From: Morinoia aosen
Taxonomy: Eukaryota > Arthropoda > Malacostraca > Amphipoda > Talitridae
Reading direction: 5' to 3'
Length of the DNA stretch: 64,000 bases
Assembly (NCBI GenBank): GCA_030386875.1
Contig: CM059564.1
Coordinates: 71,443,436 to 71,507,435 of the forward strand
Below the pieces are notes generated by a model. It was given only the letters and a program-made list of their open reading frames with translations, had not been told where the DNA came from and searched no databases. Below, piece by piece: positions 24,501 to 36,900 of this stretch (the stretch's first letter is position 1; every line of letters starts with the position of its first letter). Made by a program: the position numbers and the translations under genes.

Positions 24501-27189
24501 GCCAACCCACGGAAAGTCGGAGACACAGTTGGGTAATTTTTCGTTCTCAGAGTTATTTCCTGGCATGAAAGTCTATCAGTAATTTATAACTATGCCTTGT
24601 TTTAGAAATATTTTTGTGACTGTTATTGTTTCATTCAAAATACAAATCAAAAAATTTAGGGTAAGAAAAGAATACATGAAGAGTCTGAAGAGACTGAAGT
24701 ATTTAAAAAAATGTGAACTTGAACTTGAACTTGAAATTGAGGGCCGACAGCGTCGGGGCCTTTGTAACGGCCTACAATTCCCTCCACAATTTTCACACAA
24801 AGAGTTCAGCGCCTGGTACCAGACTTGTCTACTAAACTACTAAGGATCTACCAATCCTTGTCACAAGCAGTAAAACGTGGTATAAGGAACAGTGAAAATT
24901 GTGTGACCTTTGAAGGGAGTCGTTGCAGTGAGTGTGAGTTTTTATCCGCATGGCCGGAATTAAGCAACTAAAACTGGAAATTTTCACGAGCATCTTGAAG
25001 TACAGCTGGTAAAATGTTAGAACGATCGACGTTGGTAAAAATATTACTGCTGTTTGAGAATTTAAATTTTCTGCTAAATTAAATAAATTGTAGTGCATTC
25101 AAATACTGAACTTTTTCCAATTTTTGCAGTACTATTGAGAATGAACTAAATAAAATTACTAAGCAAGTTATAATTCCCCTCCCAAAGATCGTGGGCTCTC
25201 TGCGCACGAGATGTAAAAAATTATAATTTTGCAAGCCCCGCACGAAATGAACAATTCGAACAGAAAATTGTACATCAACATTTAAATTAAGTTTTTTAAA
25301 AGGTCTACATTTGCTTACGTTATATTTCAGGTAGCCTAATACATTCTTGCCTTTAGCGCAGCAAAGAAATTTTAGGTTATATTTTTACGCCAGTATTGAT
25401 ATTTTAAAACGTAAAACTTACGTAACAGAACGCAGCGAGTTACATATTCAGTACATCACGCAGCGCCAAAATCAGTTCAATCAACCATTGTTCAAATCAT
25501 TCGTAAAAAGTCTGCTAGACTCGTATATTTTATTTTAACATGATGAACAATGTTCCTAAACAGCAGCATCAACAGTAAAAAAACAAAAATAATAACCGAG
25601 AATTTTTAAGCAAGGGTAAAACTTAAAGAAGCTTTGTGATAGAGAAAATACGAAATTTTTCTCTTTTTTACCGATGTCTTTGCATTTTCTGTGATTGGCT
25701 GTTTAGTAAGCTGTTTTAGCAAGTCTTTCACCTTCAAGAAGGTTTACCAATATCACTCCGCGTCAATCCCAGAAAATCGTGACCATCTCTTTCTGAACTG
25801 ACGTATGCTATTTGAAACTGACTGGTCAAAAGAAGTTATGAGGAAGCTAAAGCATCAGTATTGCAATATTTTATAATATACAGTTTTCTGTACCGAGTGC
25901 AAGCGAAGTTCTTGGAGTATGAAAATTATAAATGTATTGTACTCGTACGCCGGGGAAAAAAATTATTCAACGTTGCGAGTACATTATGGCTGACTAATAT
26001 TCAACATGTCTGCTCCTGAACAACCTCAAGTTTATCTCGAAACCTTTCAGTTGTACAACGTGAGGAATTTTCTCCATGACCTTTTTCCGAGAACATTTTA
26101 AAGTTTTTGTTGTGATAAAGTACGTGCTTTAAATTCTAGAACAAGCCAATAAAGTAAATTCTGTTGAGATTAAACGATTCCCTGCTCCATACCCTTTCGA
26201 AATTGATCTGGAAACTAATTTCCGGTTCGATGAGCGAGGAGAGGTGCTGCCATGCTGGAAACCAAAACTTGTTTGTGACGTAGGTTGTAGCTTCTCCAAG
26301 TGCTGGAGGTAAGCCCCGTTTGGTTCACGAATTTGTGTTCATTTTCGCACCTTGTGGAAAAAATTTACATATAATCATCGTGTATCAGAAATATCACTTC
26401 ACACAATGGTCGGGGCTAGCTTTTGACGCATGAAAACAGTTCTCCAGATGTCTGAATTGTCTACAAAGAATTTTCTCAGCTCTCTATCATTCTGGCTCTG
26501 TGTGATTGAAAAAAGTTTCATCGCAAAACACAACGTCATCTGTGAGCCTCTGCCTTATGTAGCAAGCCATTTTTCAATTGCAGTCTTCATTCCCATTACC
26601 GTTTCATCATGAATTGTTGAGCTTGAAAAATTTAAATAATGACAACTCCAAAAAAATTTCCACACTCTTCGTCACGTTTTTATTCTCATTTATTTTTCTC
26701 ACATTCTTCAGCAATCACTTCATGGGGATTCATCAAACCATAGCTTTGGGGGCATTGGTAAACTTCGGGGTAAGTGAAATTCGCGAGAGATAACTTTGGG
26801 GACGGTTTGTAGTTAATTCTAATTCTTCGAACCGAACAATGGAGCCAGCCTGCAACAGGTTAAAAATTCCTAATTTTGACTTACCATACAGGGCAGTTCA
26901 ACTACTCCACAATAACTGTTCGTTTATCACTCACCTCACTTACTTAACTTGAAAATAATTAATTGTACGATTTTTTTAATTGTCAGATAACTCAAAACGG
27001 ATATAACGCTTACACTCCACTAATGTAATTTGAAAATTCAAGCTTTATGACTAAGGAAGTTTCAGCAGTAGTAATTTGGTTCCATTAAAATAATTAACTA
27101 GTTAGGCTCTACTCGGGCCGGGTCTCACAAGTTCTTTTTCACTACGGGCGGTCACGTGTACATGATGGTGAATGCAAGAAACTCAGCCG
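15524..27189. other. AT-rich non-coding DNA, no gene recognised
   Basis: Nearly 12 kb with dense stops. A 15-bp exact direct repeat AGTCAATTAGGGTGA occurs at 16719-16733 and 16764-16778. A short hexamer array (GAACTT)3 followed by GAAATT lies at 24715-24738. GC-richer patches lie near 19350-19540 and 23190-23430; the latter is open in three overlapping minus-strand frames, none recognisable. A minus-strand stretch at about 26400-26630 is largely open but contains stops and was not identified. Confidence 0.65.
24715..24738. repeat. (GAACTT)3 hexanucleotide microsatellite
   Basis: Three exact GAACTT units followed by one variant GAAATT. The plus frame through it reads E-L-E-L-E-L-E-I within an 83-codon frame that is otherwise unremarkable, so coding is unlikely. 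Confidence 0.8.
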
Positions 27190-27199
27190 CCGTCAAGTC

Positions 27200-27215
27200 C
27201 AGTGTTGCCAAATTA
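27200..27215 (+). repeat. Left terminal inverted repeat of the hAT element
   Basis: The first 12 bases, CAGTGTTGCCAA, exactly match the inverted right end at 28685-28700. Over 16 bases, 15 match, with a single A/T difference at position 13. The adjacent region to 27300 is rich in AGCTAAA-like words (27262, 27283, 27294) and has one CCAGAT at 27232, which are candidate subterminal transposase-binding motifs. Confidence 0.88.
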
Positions 27216-27625
27216 TTTCGGTAGAAAAGTACCAGATTTCACTTAAAAAGGTGCTAAAAAGAGCTAAAAACGTTTTAGTTGAAGCTAAAAAAGAGCTAAC
27301 AATATTGATTTTTATATATTACAGTAATTGCCCTTTAAAGTGGGGTTGGACTGTCATTGATAGCTTTTTAAAGCGGACATTAATCAACCTGCCCAGTATT
27401 GGAGTAGGCTAACCATTTACATGTTTCTGCAATTGGAAATTCTCAATTTCTAGGCAGAACCTCAGGTGAGGCGTGGCATGTTGCTAATTGAAGTGAACGA
27501 CAGACACATCTCACAAGAATCAATGATGGAAGTTCTTTTTCCCACTTCTAAAACACACCTTTGTTCACTTTTACCATAACACTGGCATTGTGAGTACCTA
27601 TGCCAATTAATTAGGTTGGCTATGT

Positions 27626-28008
27626 TCATTTTGCACGCTCACTTTTCAATGCCTCAACAATGCCATCTTCATCACTAGACACTGCAACCAGACTTAAAAA
27701 GGTGTAAACTCCTTTTTTTTTTTTGCTTTTACTAAAATATATAATAGTAATACGTTGCATTTCATAGATAGATATATTATTCCTCTCATCCATCAGTAAA
27801 CTAAATTTTTCATCTCCGATGTCGGTAACCAATTGTCTTTAAAGGTGTGGGCCTAGAACATTCTTTATCACAGCATTGTATTTGCTTCTGTGCATTCTTA
27901 CAATTGAACGACTTCTCAATCTTACACGATATCCTTGCACAGATCTATAAAATAATCACCTGTGTTAATGGACATGTGACAACATGAATAGCGCCCAAGC
28001 TTTTCTTC
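27626..28008 (-). pseudogene. hAT transposase fragment, DUF4371-like, frameshifted and truncated
   Basis: Minus-strand relic of the N-terminal part of a hAT transposase catalytic domain. An upstream segment from about 28008 to 27924 reads in one frame and includes INTGDYFIDLCKDIV before a stop at 27922-27924. A second segment continues in another frame with HRSKYNAVIKNVLGP (to 27848), an in-frame stop at 27839-27841, and then RQLVTDIGDEKFSLLMDE, NISIYE, YFSKSKK, TFLSLVAV and IVEALK, ending at a stop at 27626. The order and spacing match the DUF4371 block of hAT transposases. There the Asp of the MDE motif corresponds to the usual D-E-S-T-D stretch and is probably the first catalytic aspartate (inference from family knowledge). 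The usual S-T-D is replaced by R-N-N. The second Asp, the catalytic Glu and the hAT C-terminal dimerisation domain are absent, which indicates an internal deletion. One frameshift and two stops make it non-functional. A 12-T run at 27713-27724 encodes the KKKK part. Confidence 0.88.
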
Positions 28009-28684
28009 AATATTTGCAACAACATTAGATTTTTGTTCCATGCATTGAGTAAGCGGTCACTTTCAGAAGGCACAAATGTAACACGTTCCGTTTCAGCATG
28101 TTTTGTTAGTAAACTTTGTTTTTCAACTGTTCCACATCTACAATATAAAAAGTAAGCGTATGTACTATGTCCTGGTACCTCCCGTTACCACTTGTCTAAT
28201 TGTTTCATTTGCAACCATTCTTTTCTAATCATTTGGGTATAACTTTTCTTCGCGATTGTACTCATTGTGAAGGGTTGTTTTGCATTAGTTCTAGAAACAT
28301 TGAATTTATATTATACGCACCCAACACCAGCCTAACTGATTTCTCAGCAACACGAATGAACACAACTCTTCAGGATGACACTGGCGGTAAACTGCAGAAC
28401 ACCGAAAAACCGTCAAATCCTCGTTAAACCGACTTTAAACAGTTAAAACACTGTTGTTGTGTGTGTCAATTCTTTCAAACCTGGCCGGCACTACAAGTAT
28501 TCAAACGAACATTCAAGGGAACCTTATGAAGTTATTCAAACATGTAAATTTGTAGTTAATATTGGCATTATAAAATTACTCTATATTAAGAAAAACTTGG
28601 AACCAGATTTGGTGCCAGATGCCAGATGATGAAAACTAGGAGCTAAATACTATGAAAATGTGCCAGATCTGGCTCCAAAAGAGC

Positions 28685-28700
28685 TAAATTGGCAACACTG
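28685..28700 (-). repeat. Right terminal inverted repeat of the hAT element
   Basis: Read on the minus strand from 28700 this is CAGTGTTGCCAATTTA, the partner of the left end at 27200. The subterminal DNA just inside contains a 12-bp perfect palindrome GCCAGATCTGGC (28662-28673) and a cluster of CCAGAT words (28603-28668), denser than on the left side. Left-right asymmetry of subterminal motifs is common in hAT elements. Confidence 0.88.
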
Positions 28701-28708
28701 CCGTCAAC
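28701..28708. repeat. Probable target-site duplication of the hAT element (right copy)
   Basis: hAT elements duplicate 8 bp on insertion. The right flank reads CCGTCAAC. The left flank holds CCGTCAAG at 27190-27197, identical in seven of eight bases but separated from the element start at 27200 by two extra bases (TC, 27198-27199). I infer an 8-bp duplication followed by one substitution and a small insertion, or slightly imprecise integration. The bases directly abutting the left end (27192-27199) do not match. Confidence 0.55.
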
Positions 28709-30278
28709 CCTTCCCAAGCGACTCCCTCGCAGCAGCCGCGATGTAGTGATACTACGATGACGTTGTAACACAAATAGTGTGAAGGCTTGTAACCTGAGTA
28801 GTGTCGAGTTTTGACAAAATTAAAAGTACTATGAATAGTAAAACTATGTTTTTAATTCACCTCCACTCATTCTCAATCGGCTACAAATAATTTCAGTTTA
28901 GAAAGCGTGACTCGAGCTCCGCACGACTGTAGTAAATGCATATCAGAGGACAAGAGAAAGCTTACGGAGCTTCGAGTTCAAAATAAGTCATACGTTTAGT
29001 GTCCCGGAGAGGTTGAAATTTCTGCCCCGTACTCGACCACCTATAGGTGTATCCTCTAGAGGTCAGCTATGCGTGCCGGCACTCGGAGATTAGGTCAGGA
29101 AGAAGGGAGATTCCGTAAGCCCAGTGACCCAGACTCCAGGCGCCTCACAGGACGGAGTGGGACGAGGCATCAGGAGCGTTTGGGCAAGTATTCAGTTCTG
29201 GTTTCGAAGCAAGAGTTCTGATCCTGTTCGGGTTTTTGCGTCATGTTGAGGCAGATGCGACGGAATTTGCCTCAGGGTCTTTCGTTTGATGAACAACGCT
29301 TCGCAACATCCTCACTAACTATCGCTACACACCCGCTGCGCTCTTCAATGCACGTTCATGCATGGCAGAACCTACAACATAATTGTACCTAGTCTATGTC
29401 CAATGCCTATGACACGCATCTGATAATCTTAACCAGTACATATTTCCAGGCCAATCTGGGTATTTTTCAGTGTCAAATTCATTGCACTATAATTTGTGAA
29501 GGCTTACTGACAGCGCGTTTAAAAAATTCCAAAGGATAACTGCAATTTGTAGCAGTCCCTAATTTTTCAAATGAGAGGCGATACTACGGCTGAATTTTAT
29601 CTTCAATGCCTCTAATTGAGAATAAGAGCTAGCACATGAAAATATCAGAACACACAAGCAAAAATGTAAATTTTATGAAATTTCATTAGATTGTGCTAAG
29701 CTTGCCTTTAAACTCGTGGGTGACCTGTCAAATGACATATTATTGAAGAGTTTCATCTATTGCCTCAAGCTTCTCTCGTATCACGTCGGTCATAAGCCAC
29801 AAGTAATATATTTCTATAAAAATACACAGCGCAAAAAGATGAGGTATCAAAGCACAGTAACTATAAGTCTTCACCAGCGCAACCCATCTTAATATTTGAT
29901 TCATCATCATTTTCGTCTGAGAAACGGATTACATTTCATATAAAAAATATTATTACCAACAGGGATAAAACTGCTATGGTTGATCATCATACACTTGATT
30001 CTTATGATAATAGTTTTAACACCAGAAATATGAGGCCGTACCCTCAAGTTAATATGTCAAGTAGCAGTTTCGAGCGATATACTTTCTTTCCATTTTTAGT
30101 GTGTACGTTCCTAACAGTACGATATAACTTGAAAAACAAGCCTGTCCTTCAAGGTAAGTTTGCACACCAGAGCACAGAAGTAGGGCAGCATAAGAAGGCT
30201 TGCTGCACTCGCAGGGGCACGCAACAGGTTTGAACTGAGAGCGTTCGGTGCGCCTTTGGTCATCGCTTGGAACGCTTG

Positions 30279-30294
30279 TCCGTCCGTCCGTCCG
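30279..30294. repeat. (TCCG)4 microsatellite
   Basis: Four exact tandem TCCG units in a small GC-rich patch. It is CpG-bearing and short. Confidence 0.9.
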
Positions 30295-30915
30295 GTTATG
30301 GAGCATCTGAAAATGTTAACGTCCTAATGGGAAGTTAGCTCGTACCGTCATTACTGAACACAAAATGAAATGAATTAAGGTAAGGAAAAATTGAGTCGCG
30401 TTCACTTAGTATTGCGCGGAGATTAACCTATTGCAAAAATGGTAAATGATGACTTTCATAATTTTTTGTACTTTCTAGAGAAAATTTACAGCAAAAAAAT
30501 TTAATAGGAAAACCCGTTTAGCAAACTTCACTTGTTTTTATTTTATCAGGGGAAATTTTAAATTTGGGTCGCTAGAACATTGAGTACCCGTTAGGATACT
30601 CGAAGTTCATCTTTGCACCTCGCGACACGCGTTTCAATACTTACTGATAATATTTTGCTGTCATTGTTGAAATAGAACAACGAGCACGCATGCTGATCCA
30701 TTATGATGAATTACAAGTGACTGAGTTCATCAAACGTAAGAGGAAAACATCGTCAAAACTAAATGCATTCAGAATGAATGTCTGAAAGTCACAAGTTGCA
30801 ATCAATAATACGGTACTCACGCAGATTTTAATTTTCAAATCCTCAGCAGAAAGGGCTCTGTAAAAATTTGATGCATTTTGTTTCCGATACTATAAGCCTG
30901 TAACGCTCGGAAAAA

Positions 30916-30933
30916 AATAATAATAATAATAAT
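30916..30933. repeat. (AAT)6 microsatellite
   Basis: Six exact AAT units following a run of A. A simple trinucleotide repeat with no coding context. Confidence 0.9.
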
Positions 30934-33900
30934 TCCAGTATTAAAAATAGAACAACCTCTCGTTGTGATACGCTTAGCTCTTTACACGCGCACCGAATTC
31001 CCGGCTATTGCACGGAATTCCCTTGCTCAATAACGTGGGAAATTCCTATCTTCCATTGAAGCTCTGCACGACGTTCACTCAGAGAATGAACTCCAGTTTA
31101 TGGTCAATATCGTCTACTTTCTGTCAGGAAAAATTTCTAGTAAAAAGTTCAGCAGCTGTTTGCGTACGTCTTCGTGTTCAAGCATTTTGCCCAGCACATT
31201 ATTATTTGAACTGTGATTAAAAAATACTCGAAAAGTACTAACTTTCTTACAAGTTTTATTCGTGAAACAGAGTTCGTAACAGAAAGAACAGTTTTTACTT
31301 TCTAACACAAAGCTTCATTCTTGGTCGGAGAACTGTTCTAACTGTAAAGAGAATACACTATTAAATAAGTACGCTAGCGTAGCTTGAAAGTATTAAAATT
31401 ACACAATCATTGCCATGAATCTCAAAAACTGTGAACGTAAGAAACGAAAGCAGGGAGCGGTTGAGCAACAATAAGAAGCGGCAGCCAAGACTGAGCTGCA
31501 GGACTACCGCCGCTGCGGGCCAAGCAGGGAGATACCGTTCATTCTGCCGGACCTGCCCGGTCACTGCCGCTGCTGCGCCTGCAGCCAGCGCGGCTCTTTG
31601 CCTCATGCATGCATCGCTCAGACCTTCCTATTGATTACTCAGCTCGGTCTCTGAAGTCTATTTAAACCATGGGACTCCGACTCGCACGATGAAGAACGTT
31701 CTTGCGAGACTTAAAGAGTTTGAAAAATAAATAGCTGAAGGTGAAAATCTGTTTTGGGACTCACAATTAGCAACAGGTAGCAAGTCTGTCAGCATAAGGT
31801 CGACTCCTTGTCTGTTCGAGCCTCTATGTGGGCGTTGTCATGCGGGTCCAAACACAACCAATGCAATGCCATTAGAAATGCATTAATGTTATTCATCACT
31901 TCAGTTCATGGGCGAAAGTTACTGTGAAAAATAAGTTTTGTTCAGTTTTCCAAATCGGTGCTTCTTCGATATTCTAGAAGTATACGTCTCAACTCCAAAA
32001 ATAGAGTTTGCCACGCTGAGTTTAAAATTACAAATATCGCTATTTAGTCTTTAATGGCCAATTTGAACAACAAATAATGAAATAATTAGCCATACTTAAT
32101 CAAGATTCGTTCTACCCTTGAGCGTAGAGAACATTTTCCTCCTGAATTTCCGCTCATGAGTTTTCCTTGAATCGAACATTAAGCATCACCGCCGTGATGT
32201 CCCTTCGTACTTCAAATTCTAGCACTGAAACTAGCTTAAATTTTAAAATTTTATTGCAAAAAATATTTCATAACTTGGTTCGGCTTAAAAATATACTTTC
32301 GCCCAACATAAAAATGTTTGCAGCCGCGAAAATAACTCAATTTAATTTAAACAGTTAATTATTCAAGACATTTTCTTTCTCAACATTATGGGCTCATATT
32401 TTCTTGACAATATTCTGAAATTTTTATCATGTTGAATATTCGCCGTTCTTAAAGTTCTTTTCCTGAACCCCTATATTTCATTCACATGGTTTAGGTTTAT
32501 TTACGTTCATTCATGCCAGTCTAAACGAATGCTTGACAAATAAATACAAAGTGGAAGTATAAAACTGCACTACCCCACGCAGCGGAAAAAATACTTAGTA
32601 CATAATTGAATGACACCTCGCTCCAGACTTTCGAATAATTGGGATTGTCTCATAGCTTCAGAGTGAGCTAGACTTATATGATATACAGGAGGTCCTTGAG
32701 TCAACCATAGAGCCCTGAGGGAGATGACAACTGTCCAAGTCGGATGCTGAAAACAGCGTGCGTTCTGAGAATATAGGAGAACGTAAGTGAGGGTCGAGAC
32801 CCCTGATCGAAGATCGAGAGATTAAGAATGTTCTTCTCTAAATCATGTTTTGTTTCTCATTGTGTGATGTAATATGATGGATTTAACCCGAAAGCCTTTC
32901 AACTGAGAATCATGGCGTACAAAATTCGTCTGTTAAAATATTCGAGGCTCTGGAATGTACAGAAAGATATAAAGAGTTTCAGATCGTCCATTACGTTTTC
33001 CTTGCAGTGGAACGGTTTCTAGGTTACCTTAATCTTATTCTTATTTTATTCTTAATCCTTAATCAACAATAGATGTTTTACTATCAGTGTTATAAAATTT
33101 GTCTTCCAATCACAAACTTGCACATTTTTGACACACTTTCAAGCGGCTAAGTTCATGAAGAAGGGCTCAAAACCTTGATGCGTGCACCCCGGCGTTTCTT
33201 ATGTAAGTTGGCCGAGCATTTCCGCCAAAGAGGAGCACTCCAGCGTGTCGCTTCAGAGAGTAGAGCGAGCGCGATGTGGGAGAAGCATAACGGATATTTT
33301 TTGTGTGACCTGCGCAGCCTCTCGACACAAAAAAGTTCAGCTCAAAAATCGAGAGCTTACGAACGTCTTCTGTTTGAACGGATTCTTCAGAACAGGCTTT
33401 AAATTATTAGTGAATTTGCTGTGCGATAAGATTGCGCCTATGCAACCTGCTGAATCACTTCAGTATGGCGAGATTGATACAAGGAGGCTTCAGTTCACTT
33501 CACTTCGGCTCAGAAGACCTTGAAAAAATATGCGGACTAAATATCAATATGGTCTGATTGCATCCAATGGGCTCTCGCGTTATATCGGTAAAATGGGATT
33601 AATATAAGCAAGCAACTAAGATACTAGACATAGCATTAGCAGCAAGTTGCATTGCCAGCAGCCAGGGCTTAGAACAAACACAAACGCATTCTATTTATAC
33701 TTCATGATATTGCCATGCCCACGAGCTCATGACGTTCCGAAATCTCCAAAGGCTCTTTAGCTAAATTCGACAACACGTAGCATGCACCCAAAATACCATC
33801 TTCGACAAACAGATGTAACAGAAAATACGGTGAGCGTTAGGATTTCCCTGTTTACATAGAAAAAATTTCGAAGTTACTGTCTTGTACACTAAATGTATAA

Positions 33901-36900
33901 ATGATAATCTACAGATTTAAATTAATTCAGAAAAGCAATCTGATGTCCAGTCAATAATTCTACAAACGAAAGCAATCATATAGATATTTTTTGCTGATAT
34001 AGAAATTTGCGTTTTAAGATAGCGCCAGTGGAGGCTCCCCAAAGCAGATATTCAAAAGATGCTAATTTTTAATTTGGGAACAGAAGTTGTAATAACCTCA
34101 TGCTTTTCATTAAATGAAAGAATAAATTAGTAAAGTTTCCATGCTGAAAAGTGGAAAGAGAATTGTACCATAAATAATTCATCATGTATATTTACTTTTT
34201 ATATTTTCCACTGAAACGACCAAACGGATTTCGAGAAGGCGTTGAAGTTCCTTTCGCTTCCGTTTGTCGTCTTTTGTTTCCCCAGTTCAACATACGAACC
34301 AAGATAGTATTCTGTAACTTTTGTGTTACATGTTTCAAACTTTTTATATTGTTTACAAGTCCTATATAATGGTAAATTAGTCGGTGAACCGAGTTCCCAT
34401 AGCCTTTGTCAAATCTTCACCATAACAACACTAGGAAAAGTAGAGGAAGTTATTTTGCATCCGAAATTCATAATTCAACACTTGTTCATTTTTAACCGAG
34501 CACTGGTAACATCAGAGCAACATTCCCATCATTATTATTAGAAATGTCCTGAGAACATTTTTAATGTACACGTTTATTGAGGGAAAAAAATCTGACCTCA
34601 CAGACATGGATGAATTAAGTGTGATCTCAGATAAAATTTACTTGAAGTTTTACGAGACATTAAGGAATTTTATATGCTTGATCTCTCAGTCCTGTGGATG
34701 TTATGTCAACATAATCCGCGCTACGTTTTGTAATTCACACAAACGCATTATAAATCAATCAAAAGTGAATGCTCGAAATTATAACTTTTATTTTCTTCGA
34801 GCGAAACGATCTTTTTATCAGTGTTATTACTCGTTTCGTCGGTGGACCGACCTGAACCTACACCCCACACCCGGCAAATACTGTAATCTTCGAACCTAAG
34901 AACAAATCGCTTACATGTCTGAATGATCGAGTTAGTTACCAATCAAAAGATTACGAAGTAACGTTCTACATTACGATGCTCCACACATGGCCTACATAAT
35001 GTTTGTAAGCCCTGTAATAGCAGGACATGAAGTAGAAGCAGAAATTGCGATAATTCACGTATGAGTTCATACAAAGGGGCTAGGCGGTGAACTTTTGAAA
35101 ATATGACACTCCCACGGTCGGTCGACGTACCGATCGCACTCCTTTATCAGTAATGGGCGAGGAGATATTTAAAGGTGACAGCTTCCTGCGGCGCTCCACA
35201 ATAGCTAACGTACGCCTTCTTGAGGTCGCCAGAAAAGACTTCAACGCAGCTGCTTGTGACGACTTCGTTCTTAGCGAGAGCAAAGGTGCCATCATGTAGC
35301 TACAAGGGTTAGATATTGGAGCTTCATAAATAGTGTTCTGCTAAATTCCTCAGATTAAAATGATTTAGAAAACTCTGTATGATGTGAACAGAATTATTTA
35401 TTTTTCAAATTTTCTTCGCACTCCCATAGACTCTTACAATACGCTTAACAACTTTCTTAAAACCAGAAAGCACTTTAAAGAATTTAAGGAGATGTGGACA
35501 GTAACGTTTTTTTATTTCTTAGTGTTTCCTGAAAGTGATGAACAATATCTACATTATTCTGTACATGACTGTCTTTGAAAAATAGCTAAATCAACGAGTA
35601 CTGTGTTCTTAAATTTAATCAAAACCTCAAGTGCTCCGCGAAAAAGCCCCTTATACCCAACATATCCACTTAACGACGTGTCATCACGGAAAGTCTTACG
35701 TTCCAGAACGTTCGTAAATATTGCTGAGGTGGTTTCAATATTTTAATTGATACCTTGCACATAGTTTTGCTGCGTTTGCCCTTAGAATATCTGAGACACA
35801 ACCAGATAATAATGAACCCATTTTTTCTTGCCCTTAGCACGATCGTGCCTTTTCATGACTTCCCTCGCGGTCAATGCTTCTTATACCACACGCTTCAACA
35901 AAAGCTTCAAGCTATGACTTAAAGTGGTGAAGAGCGTGCAAGAAGTTTTTTCAAATTAATTTTCTGTTAAACAATATTCATTTAAGGAATATATCACAAA
36001 CCAATAATAAGTTTTATTTTCGTGTTCACAAATTTTATTCGGGAAAATTGCTTTATTCCGAAGTTAGAACCTGTAATTACTAGTTATTGTTCTGACTGAA
36101 ACACTAAGAAGTATATAAGTGAATTCTCTAGTAAATTGATCAGTAAATTGAAGTTTAAAAATTACACCATGACACGTGGTAGTACAGAGAAGTCAACAAA
36201 CCACTGACAGTCTAAACACACACGACAATGGTACGTCGAAACTCCAACAATGGTCACTCTACCTTCCGCAGTGCCTCGTACTGGTCGTACGAAGAACAAG
36301 ATAAAAAAGTCAGGACCTGTTTCAGCGAACCATGAGAAGCACTAAGATGAATATTGTATGTAGTTCCCCCACAGGTGACTGAAATAGTTTCATATGATAT
36401 TTCGTTCATGTTGGCAAACGTACGGAATACATGCAAAAATGTTAAGCAAAGACGATCCGTATTATCTCGACGGTAGTAGAGCAAGACCGCAAAATGCTGG
36501 AAGAAAAACTGAACTCAATCACTAGCAGATAAAAATGAGGGAAAAGGTTGACATTTAACACGTGGGGAAATGCTCTGCGTAGAGACATCGTTAACAGCAA
36601 CATGAAGCGTCTCATTGAACACGTAGTCAACAACCATAAGTAAGTTATTGCCCAACCAGTATATGTTATATTCAAACGAAAGCGCTAGGAGTCGAACTAT
36701 TCTAGCTGAGAATCAGCTGGGTCAAAGATTACACGAACCGTAGCAATTGTAGCTTGCGAATTCACATAGAAAGCGTAGGAGTGAAGGAAAGGGAGCAATC
36801 AATTACCACCGATCAATTTCAACACTTCTATATACAGCGATCCATACCGAAACCTCTTCTTAGTAATTTTACTCGTGGATAGCATTTTACCACATTCTCT

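Larger units (their letters stand above)
27200..28700 (-). mobile_element. Non-autonomous hAT-superfamily DNA transposon with decayed transposase
   Basis: A complete but dead DNA transposon of about 1.5 kb. It begins CAGTGTTGCCAA at 27200 and ends with the reverse complement of the same 12 bases at 28700; extended to 16 bases the two ends differ at one position. This CAG-TGTTGCCA type of terminus is typical of hAT elements (established knowledge). Inside, the minus strand carries a fragment of a DUF4371-type hAT transposase at 27626-28008. The rest of the catalytic domain and the C-terminal dimerisation region are missing, so the copy cannot mobilise itself. Short motifs recur near the ends: CCAGAT once on the left (27232) and four times on the right (28603, 28615, 28622, 28663), and AGCTAAA on both sides. 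Transposases of this family commonly bind such subterminal motifs. Between the ends and the coding relic I recognise nothing else. Confidence 0.88.

Noticed and set aside
26400-26640. Minus-strand stretch reading MKTAIEKWLAT with a faint resemblance to the C-terminal part of mariner transposases
   Set aside because: The conserved residues that should follow are missing, there are internal stops, no catalytic D-D block is recognisable, and no mariner-type terminal repeats were found.
29260-29290. TGCGACGGA reading C-D-G, checked for an LDL-receptor class A exon
   Set aside because: The upstream frame has a stop and the downstream frame lacks the acidic S-D-E and cysteine pattern.
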